Positions 34,675-42,471 of a DNA stretch of 64,000 bases are shown one piece after another (position 1 is the stretch's first letter; every line of letters starts with the position of its first letter). A model generated the notes under the pieces. It saw nothing but the letters and a program-made list of their open reading frames with translations, was not told the DNA's origin and made no database searches. Source of the stretch: Nocardioides sp. PD653-B2. GTDB taxonomy: Bacteria > Actinomycetota > Actinomycetes > Propionibacteriales > Nocardioidaceae. A program made the translations under genes and the position numbers. Where the stretch lies: assembly GCF_002117935.1 (NCBI RefSeq), contig NZ_BDJE01000048.1, forward strand, positions 1 through 64,000, given 5' to 3'.

Positions 34675-35616
34675 ATGAGCCTGGCCCTTGTCTGCATGTC
34701 CCACAGTCCGCTGCTGGAGTACGCCGATCCGCCCGCAGAGGTCGCGGGTGCGGTCGACGAGGCGTTCACGAGGGCGCGGGCGTTCGTCGCGGACTACGAG
34801 CCGACGTTGGTCGTGGCGTTTGCTCCCGACCACTACAACGGCTTCTTCCACGACCTGATGCCGCCCTTCTGCATCGGGTACGAGGCCCTCGCAGTGGGGG
34901 ACTACGGGACCACTGCTGGCCCCCTGGATGTGCCGACGGCGGTGGTGGAGGAGTTGTCGCAATGGGTGGCCGACCGTGATCTCGACGTCAGCATCTCTCG
35001 CCGGATGGAGGTCGACCACGGGGCCGTGCAGCCCTTGGAGATCCTGCTGGGCGGCATCGACCTCGTCCCCACCATCCCGGTGTTCGTGAACGGCGTCGCC
35101 CCCCCGTTCGTCAAGATGGCACGAGTGCGACAGCTCGGTCGGGCCGTGGGGGAGTTCGTGGCGCACATGCCGGGCGAACGGGTCCTCGTGATCGGTTCCG
35201 GTGGGCTGTCACACGACCCGCCGGTGCCGCAGTGGGCCACGGCGGACCAGCAGCAGCGCGCGCTCCTGCTCGACGGCCGACACCCCACCGAGGCGGCCCG
35301 TCACGCTCGTCAGCAGCGGGTGATCGACACCGCTCAGCAGTTCGCGGCCGGCACCGCATCGATCAAGGACCTCAACCCCGAGTGGGATCGAGCGTTCATG
35401 GCACATCTGGCAGCGGGTGACTTCGGTGCCATCGACGCCATGACGCCTGCTGTCATGGCAGAGGAGGCCGGCAACTCGGCCCACGAAGTCCGCACCTGGG
35501 TGGCCGCGTTTGCCGCGCTGTCGGCCGCCGGCCCCTACACCGTCACGTCCTCCTTCTACCGCCCGATCCGCGAGTACATCGCCGGGTTCGGCGTCGTGAC
35601 GGCGCTGAGCGCCTGA
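34675..35616 (+). CDS. mhpB: MhpB-type extradiol dioxygenase (LigB superfamily)
   Basis: A 313-residue class III extradiol enzyme of the 2,3-dihydroxyphenylpropionate 1,2-dioxygenase type. Iron and active-site histidines lie in LVCMSHSPLL, AFAPDHYNGFF and IGSGGLSHDPPVP, and the protein is of family length. It cleaves a 3-substituted catechol next to the hydroxyls to give the substrate of the hydrolase encoded upstream. ATG at 34675 follows AAGGAG. No MhpA-type hydroxylase is in the window, so the source of the catechol is unclear. Confidence 0.93.
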   Translation: MSLALVCMSHSPLLEYADPPAEVAGAVDEAFTRARAFVADYEPTLVVAFAPDHYNGFFHDLMPPFCIGYEALAVGDYGTTAGPLDVPTAVVEELSQWVADRDLDVSISRRMEVDHGAVQPLEILLGGIDLVPTIPVFVNGVAPPFVKMARVRQLGRAVGEFVAHMPGERVLVIGSGGLSHDPPVPQWATADQQQRALLLDGRHPTEAARHARQQRVIDTAQQFAAGTASIKDLNPEWDRAFMAHLAAGDFGAIDAMTPAVMAEEAGNSAHEVRTWVAAFAALSAAGPYTVTSSFYRPIREYIAGFGVVTALSA

Positions 35617-35669
35617 CCCGGGTCCTGCCGCGATCGGAGACCGTTGACCGGCCGGGTCGGCGAGGGACG

Positions 35670-36443
35670 TCAGCGTGTGCTCGAGACCTGCGTCCCACCG
35701 CGCCGCGCCACCAGGCTGCTCACGCCTTGGGCGGCCGCACGCACGGCCGTCGCGTGCAGGTCAGGTCTGAATCTCGTCACCGGCCCGGTCACGCTGATCG
35801 CGGCGACCGCTGTCCTGCCGTCGACGTCCAACACCGGCGACGCGACGCACAGCAGGCCGGGAGTCGACTCCTCCCGTTCGAAGGCCGTCCCGGTTTCGAG
35901 GACTGCGTCCAGCTGGCGACGGAGGAGACCCGGCGCGATGATCGTGTACGGCGTACGACGCTCGAGAGTGCCGGTCAAGATCGAGTGTTGGAGCTCGGGG
36001 TCGGCATGGGCGAGAAGCGCCTTGCCGATGGCGGTGCAGTGGAGGGGCATGCGTCCACCTGCGCGCGATGGGCTGGCGGCCTGCCGGTGTCCGCCGATCT
36101 TCGCGATGTAGACCACCGCCTGACCGTCGGACGTGCCGAGGTGGACGGTCTCGTGCGTGCGCTCGTAGAGGTCCTGGAGGAAGGGCATCGCCACCTCCAG
36201 GAGGGTCCGCTCGGCCGAAGCGCGGAGACCCAGCTCGAACATTCCGCCGCTCAGCCGGTAGCCGCCGCGCAACTTGTCGAGCAGCTGGTACCCCACCAGG
36301 TCTGCCGCGATGCGGTGCACGGACGCCTTCGGCAGGCCGGTACGGCGGACCAGCTCGGCCAGCGACAGGACCTGGTCCTCGGGCGTGAACGACCGCAGGA
36401 TCGTCACGGCCTTGCCGAGGACGGTGTCGAGGTCGGCGGCCAC
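35670..36443 (-). CDS. IclR-family transcriptional regulator
   Basis: A 257-residue protein with the winged helix LAELVRRTGLPKASVHRIA and an IclR effector domain (GGRMPLHCTAIGKALLAH). GTG at 36443 is preceded by TATCCT six bases upstream, so the mRNA may be leaderless. It diverges from the hydratase-dehydrogenase-aldolase operon at 36524, with a palindrome between them. It is closest in the window to the IclR protein at 412. Confidence 0.9.
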   Translation of the reverse strand: MAADLDTVLGKAVTILRSFTPEDQVLSLAELVRRTGLPKASVHRIAADLVGYQLLDKLRGGYRLSGGMFELGLRASAERTLLEVAMPFLQDLYERTHETVHLGTSDGQAVVYIAKIGGHRQAASPSRAGGRMPLHCTAIGKALLAHADPELQHSILTGTLERRTPYTIIAPGLLRRQLDAVLETGTAFEREESTPGLLCVASPVLDVDGRTAVAAISVTGPVTRFRPDLHATAVRAAAQGVSSLVARRGGTQVSSTR

Positions 36444-36449
36444 CCGATC

Positions 36450-36455
36450 AGGATA
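36450..36455 (-). promoter_or_regulatory. Leaderless -10 of the IclR gene
   Basis: TATCCT on the minus strand, six bases before the GTG at 36443, with no ribosome-binding site. The palindrome at 36464-36482 lies just upstream, where the spacer and -35 would be. Confidence 0.5.
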
Positions 36456-36463
36456 CGCGTCCG

Positions 36464-36482
36464 CGTTCCAGTGAGTGGAACG
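36464..36482. promoter_or_regulatory. Candidate IclR operator
   Basis: CGTTCCA-N5-TGGAACG, a perfect 7-bp inverted repeat in the divergent region between the IclR gene and the hydratase gene. The core GTTCCR-N5-YGGAAC recurs at 41334-41350, beside another IclR-linked divergent promoter. Confidence 0.6.
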
Positions 36483-36523
36483 CCCCGGTGGCCATCCGTC
36501 GACCCGGCCGGAAGGCTGGTGCC

Positions 36524-37342
36524 ATGACCGAGACCCCCACGACCGTCGCATCGGCGGCCGTCACCGATGCCGCGGCGCGCCTGCGCCAGGCGGCCGAGCA
36601 CGGCACGCCGGTGGCCCCCGTGCGCGACCTCATCGGGCGCGACGACGTCGCCGCGGCGTACGCCGTCCAGCGCCTGAACGTCGACGCCCGCATCGCGGCC
36701 GGCGCGACCATCGTCGGTCGCAAGATCGGCCTCACCTCTGCTGCGGTGCAGCAACAGATCGGCGTCGACCAGCCAGACTTCGGGGTCCTGCTCGACGACA
36801 TGGCGTTCGCCGATGGTGATGCCGTCCCCTTCGCTGCGGTGCTCCAGCCGCGAGCCGAGGCCGAGGTGGCGTTCGTGCTCGCCGAGGACCTGGCCGATGG
36901 CGCCCTCGACGTCGAGCAGGTGCGCGCCGCGATCGACTACGCCGTCGCCGCGATCGAGGTGTGCGGTAGCCGAGTCGCCGACTGGGACATCAGCTTCGGC
37001 GACACGGTCGCTGACAACGCCTCATCGGGCGTCTACGTTCTCGGCGCGGAGCGCCGGACCCTCGCCGAGGTGAACCCTGCGGACGTGACGATGTCGATGT
37101 GGATCGACGGCCAGGAGGTCTCCACCGGCAACGGTGCCGCCTGCCTCGGCGACCCTCTCAACGCGGTCGTCTGGCTTGCGAGGAAGGCACGCGAGCTCGG
37201 CGAGCCGCTCCGTGCCGGCCAGGTGATCCTGTCCGGCGCACTCGGTCCGATGCGCCCGGTCTCCCCGGGCGCGGAGGTCACCGTCGCCATCTCCGGACTG
37301 GGCACGGTGGCGGCCACGTTCCCGGCAGAGGAGGACGCGTGA
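36524..37342 (+). CDS. mhpD: 2-oxopent-4-enoate hydratase
   Basis: A 272-residue hydratase/decarboxylase-family protein. IGLTSAAVQQQIGVDQPDFG, LQPRAEAEVAFVLA and DTVADNASSG are the conserved metal- and substrate-binding blocks of MhpD/DmpE/XylJ. It adds water to 2-hydroxypenta-2,4-dienoate to form 4-hydroxy-2-oxovalerate. ATG at 36524 follows GGAAGG. It is the first gene of a three-gene lower pathway and has a paralogue at 50680. Confidence 0.92.
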   Translation: MTETPTTVASAAVTDAAARLRQAAEHGTPVAPVRDLIGRDDVAAAYAVQRLNVDARIAAGATIVGRKIGLTSAAVQQQIGVDQPDFGVLLDDMAFADGDAVPFAAVLQPRAEAEVAFVLAEDLADGALDVEQVRAAIDYAVAAIEVCGSRVADWDISFGDTVADNASSGVYVLGAERRTLAEVNPADVTMSMWIDGQEVSTGNGAACLGDPLNAVVWLARKARELGEPLRAGQVILSGALGPMRPVSPGAEVTVAISGLGTVAATFPAEEDA

Positions 37343-38289
37343 CCACGAAGTCGAAGGTCGCCATCATCGGGTCGGGCAACATCGGCACCGACCTGATGAT
37401 CAAGGTGATGCGCACCTCCCAGCATCTCGAGATGGCGGCGATGGTCGGGATCGATCCCGACTCGGACGGGCTCGCGCGAGCAGCGCGGTTCGGGTTCGCG
37501 ACCACCCACGAGGGCATCGAGGGGCTGGTGGCGCTCCCCGGGTTCGACGAGATCGAGATCGTCTTCGACGCCACCTCGGCCAAGGCCCACGAGCAGCACG
37601 CGGCCAGGCTGGCGCCGTTCGGCAAGCGGCTCATCGACCTGACACCGGCCGCGATCGGCCCCTACGTCGTGCCGGCGGTGAACCTCGAGGAGCACCTCGA
37701 CACGATGAACGTGAACATGGTGACCTGTGGTGGCCAGGCCACCATCCCGATCGTCGCCGCGATCAGCCGCGTGGTCCCCGTGCCCTACGCCGAGATCGTC
37801 GCCTCGATCGCCTCCAAGAGCGCCGGTCCCGGCACCCGCGCCAACATCGACGAGTTCACGGAGACCACGTCGGCGGCGATCGCGCAGGTCGGCGGCGCGC
37901 AGCGGGGCAAGGCGATCATCATCCTCAACCCGGCCGAGCCGCCGCTGATCATGCGCGACACCGTCTTCGCGCTCGTGGCTGCGCCCGACCCGGCGACGCA
38001 CGAGGAGATCCGCCAGTCGATCGAGAAGATGGTGGACGACGTCGCGGCCTACGTGCCCGGCTACCGCCTCAAGCAGCAGGTCCAGTTCGCCGAGGTCCCG
38101 GCTGACCAACCCGTCCAGACCCTGCTCGAGGAGGGCGCGGCCCGCCCGACGCACCAGGTGTCGGTGTTTCTCGAGGTCGAGGGCGCGGCGCACTACCTGC
38201 CGGCGTACGCCGGCAACCTCGACATCATGACCTCGGCCGCCCTGCAGATGGCCGAGCGCATCGCTGCTGACCTGAGGAGCGTTCAGTGA
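37339..38289 (+). CDS. mhpF: Acetaldehyde dehydrogenase (acylating)
   Basis: A 316-residue MhpF/DmpF-type enzyme. The NAD fold is AIIGSGNIGTDLMIKV, the catalytic cysteine is in NMVTCGGQATIP, and GPGTRANIDEFTETT is conserved. It converts acetaldehyde to acetyl-CoA while complexed with the aldolase, which channels the aldehyde. GTG at 37339 overlaps the hydratase stop (GTGA). It has a paralogue at 51494. Confidence 0.95.
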   Translation: MTTKSKVAIIGSGNIGTDLMIKVMRTSQHLEMAAMVGIDPDSDGLARAARFGFATTHEGIEGLVALPGFDEIEIVFDATSAKAHEQHAARLAPFGKRLIDLTPAAIGPYVVPAVNLEEHLDTMNVNMVTCGGQATIPIVAAISRVVPVPYAEIVASIASKSAGPGTRANIDEFTETTSAAIAQVGGAQRGKAIIILNPAEPPLIMRDTVFALVAAPDPATHEEIRQSIEKMVDDVAAYVPGYRLKQQVQFAEVPADQPVQTLLEEGAARPTHQVSVFLEVEGAAHYLPAYAGNLDIMTSAALQMAERIAADLRSVQ

Positions 38290-39347
38290 GCACCCCGATC
38301 TTCGTCCAGGACGTCACCCTGCGCGACGGCATGCACGCCGTCCGGCACCGGATCGCCCCCGACGACGTCAAGCGGATCGTCCGTGCGCTCGACGACGCCG
38401 GCGTCGACGCCATCGAGGTCGCCCACGGCGACGGGCTCGCCGGCGGCTCGGTCAACTACGGTCCCGGTTCACACAGTGACTGGGAGTGGATCGAGGCGGC
38501 CGCCTCGGTCGTGAAGCGGGCGCGCCTGACCACGCTGCTGCTTCCCGGCGTCGGCACCGTCCACGACCTGCAGCGCGCGTGGGACCTCGGCGTCCGCTCG
38601 GTCCGCATCGCCACCCACTGCACCGAGGCCGACGTCTCCGCGCAGCACATCGCGACGGCGCGGGAGATCGGCATGGACGTCTCGGGCTTCCTCATGCTCT
38701 CCCACATGGCACCGCCCCAGGAGCTGGCCGATCAGGCCAAGCTGATGGAGTCCTACGGCGCCCAGTGCGTCTACGTCACCGACTCCGGTGGCCGGCTCAC
38801 GATGAACGACGTCGCCGCGCGGGTCCGCGCCTACCGCGACGTGCTCGACCCGGGCACCGAGATCGGCATTCACGCCCACGAGAACCTCTCGCTCTCGGTC
38901 GCCAACTCGGTCGTCGCCGTCGAGCACGGCGTCTTCCGCGTCGACGCCTCGCTCGCCGGTCACGGTGCCGGTGCGGGCAACTGCCCGATCGAGGCCTTCA
39001 TCGCCGTCGCAGACCTGTCCGGCTTCGAGCACGGCTGCGACCTGTTCAAGCTGCAGGACGCCGCCGACGACATCGTCCGACCGCTGCAGGACCGTCCGGT
39101 CCGGGTCGACCGCGAGACGCTCACCCTGGGCTACGCAGGCGTGTACTCGTCCTTCCTACGCCACGCCGAGAACGCCGCGGCCCGCTACGACGTCGACGTC
39201 CGCGACATCTTGATGGAGTGTGGTCGCCGGCGCCTGGTCGGCGGCCAGGAGGACATGATCATCGACATCGCGCTCACCCTCGCGACCCAGCAGCCCGACC
39301 CGGAATCTCACCGGGCCGACGAGCGCGACGCCGTGGGAGCGCCATAA
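38286..39347 (+). CDS. mhpE: 4-hydroxy-2-oxovalerate aldolase
   Basis: A 353-residue MhpE/DmpG aldolase. The metal and catalytic region VTLRDGMHAVRH, the GIHAHENLSLSVANS metal-binding block and the C-terminal communication domain for the dehydrogenase partner (GGQEDMIIDIAL) are present. It splits 4-hydroxy-2-oxovalerate into pyruvate and acetaldehyde. GTG at 38286 overlaps the dehydrogenase stop (GTGA). It has a paralogue at 52492. Confidence 0.95.
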   Translation: MSTPIFVQDVTLRDGMHAVRHRIAPDDVKRIVRALDDAGVDAIEVAHGDGLAGGSVNYGPGSHSDWEWIEAAASVVKRARLTTLLLPGVGTVHDLQRAWDLGVRSVRIATHCTEADVSAQHIATAREIGMDVSGFLMLSHMAPPQELADQAKLMESYGAQCVYVTDSGGRLTMNDVAARVRAYRDVLDPGTEIGIHAHENLSLSVANSVVAVEHGVFRVDASLAGHGAGAGNCPIEAFIAVADLSGFEHGCDLFKLQDAADDIVRPLQDRPVRVDRETLTLGYAGVYSSFLRHAENAAARYDVDVRDILMECGRRRLVGGQEDMIIDIALTLATQQPDPESHRADERDAVGAP

Positions 39348-39391
39348 GCGAGGACTGTGGGGGACTGCCCGCACGGAGTCGGCCGACCAAG

Positions 39392-39417
39392 CAACGTACG
39401 CCTCGCGGGCGTAGTTG
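39392..39417. terminator. Candidate bidirectional terminator between convergent operons
   Basis: CAAC-g-TACGCC / GGCGTA-GTTG forms a 10-bp stem with one bulged base and a 5-base loop (TCGCG). It lies in the 100-bp gap between the aldolase (plus) and the Rieske ferredoxin (minus). There is no T-run. Confidence 0.5.
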
Positions 39418-39447
39418 GTGTCGATCGTCGAGTGAGGGCCCGCCCGG

Positions 39448-39861
39448 TCAAGGAGCTTCGGTTCGGTGCGCCGCGCGCGCCTCGGCGAGCAGCCATTCGC
39501 GCATGGTCAGCTGCGGTGAGGGTGGCGGCACCAGGGCCTCGACCCAGCCGTCGACCACGCGCGTCGGGTAGACGGTCGCCCCGCGTTCGGGCAGGTCGGT
39601 GCGGGCGCCCGTCCGCAGGTCGAAGCGCCAGAAGTGTCCCGGACAGACGAGGGTGCCGTCCCTGACGACCCCACCGGACAGGGGGATGTCTCGGTGGGGG
39701 CAGCGGTCGAGCAGCGCGACGGGCTGCCCGTCGTCGGTGGTCAGCACGCAGACCCGGTCCCGGTCCTGCCCGGAGCTGCCGATGACCTTGCCGAGCGGCT
39801 GGCCGGGCACGGCTTCTTCCACGCGACAGACGCGCTCCCAGGTGCCGCTCACTCGCACCAT
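39448..39861 (-). CDS. Rieske [2Fe-2S] ferredoxin-like protein
   Basis: A 137-residue single-domain Rieske protein. The cluster ligands are in DRCPHRDIPLSGG and LVCPGHFWRFD (CxH and CxxH). It could carry electrons to the Rieske oxygenase at 47512 or serve another oxygenase. ATG at 39861 overlaps the IclR gene by 13 bases; GTG at 39852 (GTGA overlap) is an alternative. It is transcribed with the IclR and unknown genes, away from the oxygenase operon. Confidence 0.87.
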   Translation of the reverse strand: MVRVSGTWERVCRVEEAVPGQPLGKVIGSSGQDRDRVCVLTTDDGQPVALLDRCPHRDIPLSGGVVRDGTLVCPGHFWRFDLRTGARTDLPERGATVYPTRVVDGWVEALVPPPSPQLTMREWLLAEARAAHRTEAP

Positions 39862-40637
39862 CCCAGGCCCGCGGAGATGTGCCGTGCCGTCTCGAGGACG
39901 GGCCGGGAGAGGTGCGGCAGTCCGGCGTCCACGTCCTCGACGTACTCCGCCACCGAGACCGACGCGACCACGCGCCCGAGGGGATCTCGGATGGGCGCGG
40001 CGATCGAGCAGATGCCAGGCGTCGACTCGCCCCGGTTCTCGCCGTACCCCTGCCGCCGGACCTGCGCCAGCTCGGCGAGGAGGACGGGGGCGGAGGTGAT
40101 CGTGCGGGAGGTCTTGGGCGTCAGTCTCATGCTCTCGACCATCCGTCGCTGCTGGTCCGGCGGGAGATGGGCCAGGAGCACCTTGCCGCTGGATGTCGCG
40201 TGGGCCGCGTTGCGACTGCCTACCGCCCGGAAGACCGGGATGGCACCCGGCCCCTCGCGCCGCTCGATGTACAACACGTCGACACCGTCGAGGATCGCGA
40301 CGTGGAGTGTGCCGGCGGTCTGCCTGCGCAGGTGATCGAGCGGGATCGTCGCAGCCTCGTGCAGCCGCTGGGCAGTCTCCGCACTCGCACCCAGGGAACG
40401 CATGGTCGCCGTCAGTCGGAACAGACCGGTCTCCTCGACCTTCTCGAGCAGACCCTCCTCCACCAGGGTCCAGATGACGCGGTGGGCGGTGCTCTTGCCC
40501 ACGCCGACGCGGTGGGCCAGCTGGGTCACCCCGAGCTGCGTGCTGTGCTTGCCGAACTCCCGGAGCATGCGCGCGGCGGTGGCGACGCTCGAGAGTCGCT
40601 CCGCGCCAGGGGGGATCGGCGTGATCGACATCGTCAT
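39849..40637 (-). CDS. IclR-family transcriptional regulator
   Basis: A 262-residue protein. The winged helix contains LAHRVGVGKSTAHRVIWTL, and the effector domain includes AAHATSSGKVLLAHLPP and GICSIAAPIRDPLG. It is a more distant relative of the other two IclR proteins in the window. It is the second gene of a three-gene minus operon that diverges from the meta-cleavage/aryl-phosphate operon, its likely target. The start overlaps the preceding stop (ATGA). Confidence 0.9.
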   Translation of the reverse strand: MTMSITPIPPGAERLSSVATAARMLREFGKHSTQLGVTQLAHRVGVGKSTAHRVIWTLVEEGLLEKVEETGLFRLTATMRSLGASAETAQRLHEAATIPLDHLRRQTAGTLHVAILDGVDVLYIERREGPGAIPVFRAVGSRNAAHATSSGKVLLAHLPPDQQRRMVESMRLTPKTSRTITSAPVLLAELAQVRRQGYGENRGESTPGICSIAAPIRDPLGRVVASVSVAEYVEDVDAGLPHLSRPVLETARHISAGLGWCE

Positions 40638-41329
40638 CGCTTGACGTCGTCGAGGACGGCGGCGAGGCAGGAGGCGGCTGGTGTCCCGGGCTCCGGGGCG
40701 ACCCTGCCGGAGGTGAGCTCGGCGGCGAGCAGGGCGGCGGCGCGGTCGAGACCGAGCCGGGTGCAGTCACCGAGCTCGTCGACGGTGCGCTCCTGGCGCG
40801 GTAGCGCGACTCGAAGCCGCTCGAGGTCGCGGAGGGCCTTGGCGTGCTGGTTGGCCAGGGCGACCCCGGTGTGCTGGGCGTGATGCCCGGTGAGCCCACC
40901 GCCCACGGCGACGGTGAGGTGGTAGACGGTGTCGGCGATGCCGAGGACGCGTCGGACATCGGCGGGGGTGTCCTCGAGAAGCAGGCCGAGGGGTGGCAGC
41001 ACGGACGGATCGAAGAACCGCACGGTCCACCTGGTCCCGCGATGCTCGTCGCGGAGCTCCACCTCCGGACCCTGCGGCGCGGGCAGCGGGTCGGTGGTGG
41101 CGATCAGGTGCAGCCGCTGGGCGGCCGCCACGACCACGGTGACCTCGCCGGCGGCGACCAGGGGGAGCGTGGCTCGCGTGCCCGGCGCCAGGTGGGCGCT
41201 GTGGTCGAGGTAGGTGGTGTGCACCGTGGCGACGTAGGCGCGCACGAGGTCCCGCATGGCCTCCGGTCGGGGGTGGTGCGCAGCCTCGCTCACCCTCTCA
41301 GCATGGCCGGTGATCGGCCGTTCGCACAT
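40634..41329 (-). CDS. Conserved protein of unknown function
   Basis: A 231-residue soluble protein that I do not recognise. It has a run of conserved-looking elements: HLAPGTRATLPLVAAGEVTV, a central beta-rich RWTVRFFDPSVLPPLGLLL and a C-terminal helical part. There is no signal peptide or membrane segment. ATG at 41329 places the start beside the operator at 41334; GTG at 41293 is an alternative. Co-transcription with an IclR regulator and a Rieske ferredoxin, divergent from the dioxygenase operon, suggests a role in regulation or in the same catabolic pathway. Confidence 0.65.
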   Translation of the reverse strand: MCERPITGHAERVSEAAHHPRPEAMRDLVRAYVATVHTTYLDHSAHLAPGTRATLPLVAAGEVTVVVAAAQRLHLIATTDPLPAPQGPEVELRDEHRGTRWTVRFFDPSVLPPLGLLLEDTPADVRRVLGIADTVYHLTVAVGGGLTGHHAQHTGVALANQHAKALRDLERLRVALPRQERTVDELGDCTRLGLDRAAALLAAELTSGRVAPEPGTPAASCLAAVLDDVKR

Positions 41330-41333
41330 TTGC

Positions 41334-41350
41334 GTTCCGTATGGCGGAAC
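41334..41350. promoter_or_regulatory. Candidate IclR operator in the divergent dioxygenase promoter
   Basis: GTTCCG-N5-CGGAAC, a perfect 6-bp inverted repeat. It shares the form GTTCCR-N5-YGGAAC with 36464-36482. It lies five bases upstream of the minus-strand ATG at 41329 and about 30 bp before the plus-strand -10 at 41379, so one protein could act on both directions. Confidence 0.6.
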
Positions 41351-41378
41351 CGCTGGCGCGCTGGGGTGAGTGTCTGCG

Positions 41379-41384
41379 TACGTT
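41379..41384 (+). promoter_or_regulatory. Leaderless -10 of the extradiol dioxygenase operon
   Basis: TACGTT followed by seven bases and the ATG at 41392, with no ribosome-binding site. The -35 is not clear. Confidence 0.4.
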
Positions 41385-41391
41385 TCCCGAC

Positions 41392-42471
41392 ATGGCAGAT
41401 GTGAACGGCGTCACAGGTGTCCGGGACCTGGCGGAGGGCACGCCGGCCGGCACGCATCGGGTGCATGCGCCGGACAAGCCGGCCGACGGAGCCCGCTCCG
41501 ACCCCTCGGACTCGCGGCAGGCGGGACGCAGCACCGTGGCCGGTCCTCCGCGCGGGATCCTGCGTCTCGGCCACGTCGACGTGACCGTCACCGACCTCGA
41601 CCTCGCCACGGCGTACTACACCGGCGTCATGGGGATGGAGATCAGCGCCCTCACCCAGGACTCGGTCTACCTGAAGTGCTGGGACGAGGAGGACCACCAC
41701 TCACTACGGCTGCGCTACGCGCCCCGGGTGGGGATGGACCTGATGTCGTTCAAGGTCCACCACGAGGACGACCTCGCGGACCTGGAGACCAAGGTCTCCC
41801 GGTACGGCTTCCCCGTCGAGCGGATCAGCAAGGGGGAAGCCCTGGGCCAGGGCGAGTCCATCCGCTTCTCCACGCCGAGCGGGCACGTCATGGAGCTGGT
41901 CGCCGACGTGGAGAAGCTGGGGACCTCCCGGCCGCGGCACCTGCCCGACCCGGGTACCGACGAGCAGCCCTTCCCGCGCGACAAGATCTGCCCGCCACGG
42001 ATGGACCACATGCTGATCAACGCCGAGGAGGTCGGCGAGTCCACGCGCTTCTTCATGGACGTGCTGGGCTTCCGCATCACCGAGCAGCTCCTCGACGGCA
42101 ACGGGCACCAGCTGGGCACCTGGCTGGAGCGGTCACACTCTCCCCACGACCTGGCGATCGTGCACGGTCCCAACGGCGGGCTCCACCACTTCGCCTACTG
42201 GCTCGACGACTGGGACGACGTCCGGGATGCCGCGGACGTCCTGGCCTACAACGGCATCCAGCTCGACGTGGGTCCGACCCGGCACGGCATCACCCGTGGT
42301 TCGACCATCTACTTCTTCGACCCGCTGGGCACCCGCAACGAGGTCTTCACCGGCGGTTACCGACCTGATCCCGACTTCCCGACCCTGACCTGGACCGAGG
42401 ACAACATCGGTCGTGCCGTCTTCTACTACGAGGGCCAGGTCAACGACCGATTCATGAAGGTGCACACCTGA
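41392..42471 (+). CDS. Extradiol catechol dioxygenase, VOC type (first of tandem pair)
   Basis: A 359-residue class I extradiol enzyme with two vicinal-oxygen-chelate modules. The iron ligands are intact: histidines in RMDHMLI and LHHFAYW, glutamate in TRNEVFTGG. About 50 low-complexity residues precede the first module (GILRLGHVDVTV); the paralogue starts directly at that point, so GTG at 41536 (311 residues) is a serious alternative start. It probably ring-cleaves the catechol produced by the downstream oxygenase system. It overlaps the second copy by one base. Confidence 0.9.
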   Translation: MADVNGVTGVRDLAEGTPAGTHRVHAPDKPADGARSDPSDSRQAGRSTVAGPPRGILRLGHVDVTVTDLDLATAYYTGVMGMEISALTQDSVYLKCWDEEDHHSLRLRYAPRVGMDLMSFKVHHEDDLADLETKVSRYGFPVERISKGEALGQGESIRFSTPSGHVMELVADVEKLGTSRPRHLPDPGTDEQPFPRDKICPPRMDHMLINAEEVGESTRFFMDVLGFRITEQLLDGNGHQLGTWLERSHSPHDLAIVHGPNGGLHHFAYWLDDWDDVRDAADVLAYNGIQLDVGPTRHGITRGSTIYFFDPLGTRNEVFTGGYRPDPDFPTLTWTEDNIGRAVFYYEGQVNDRFMKVHT

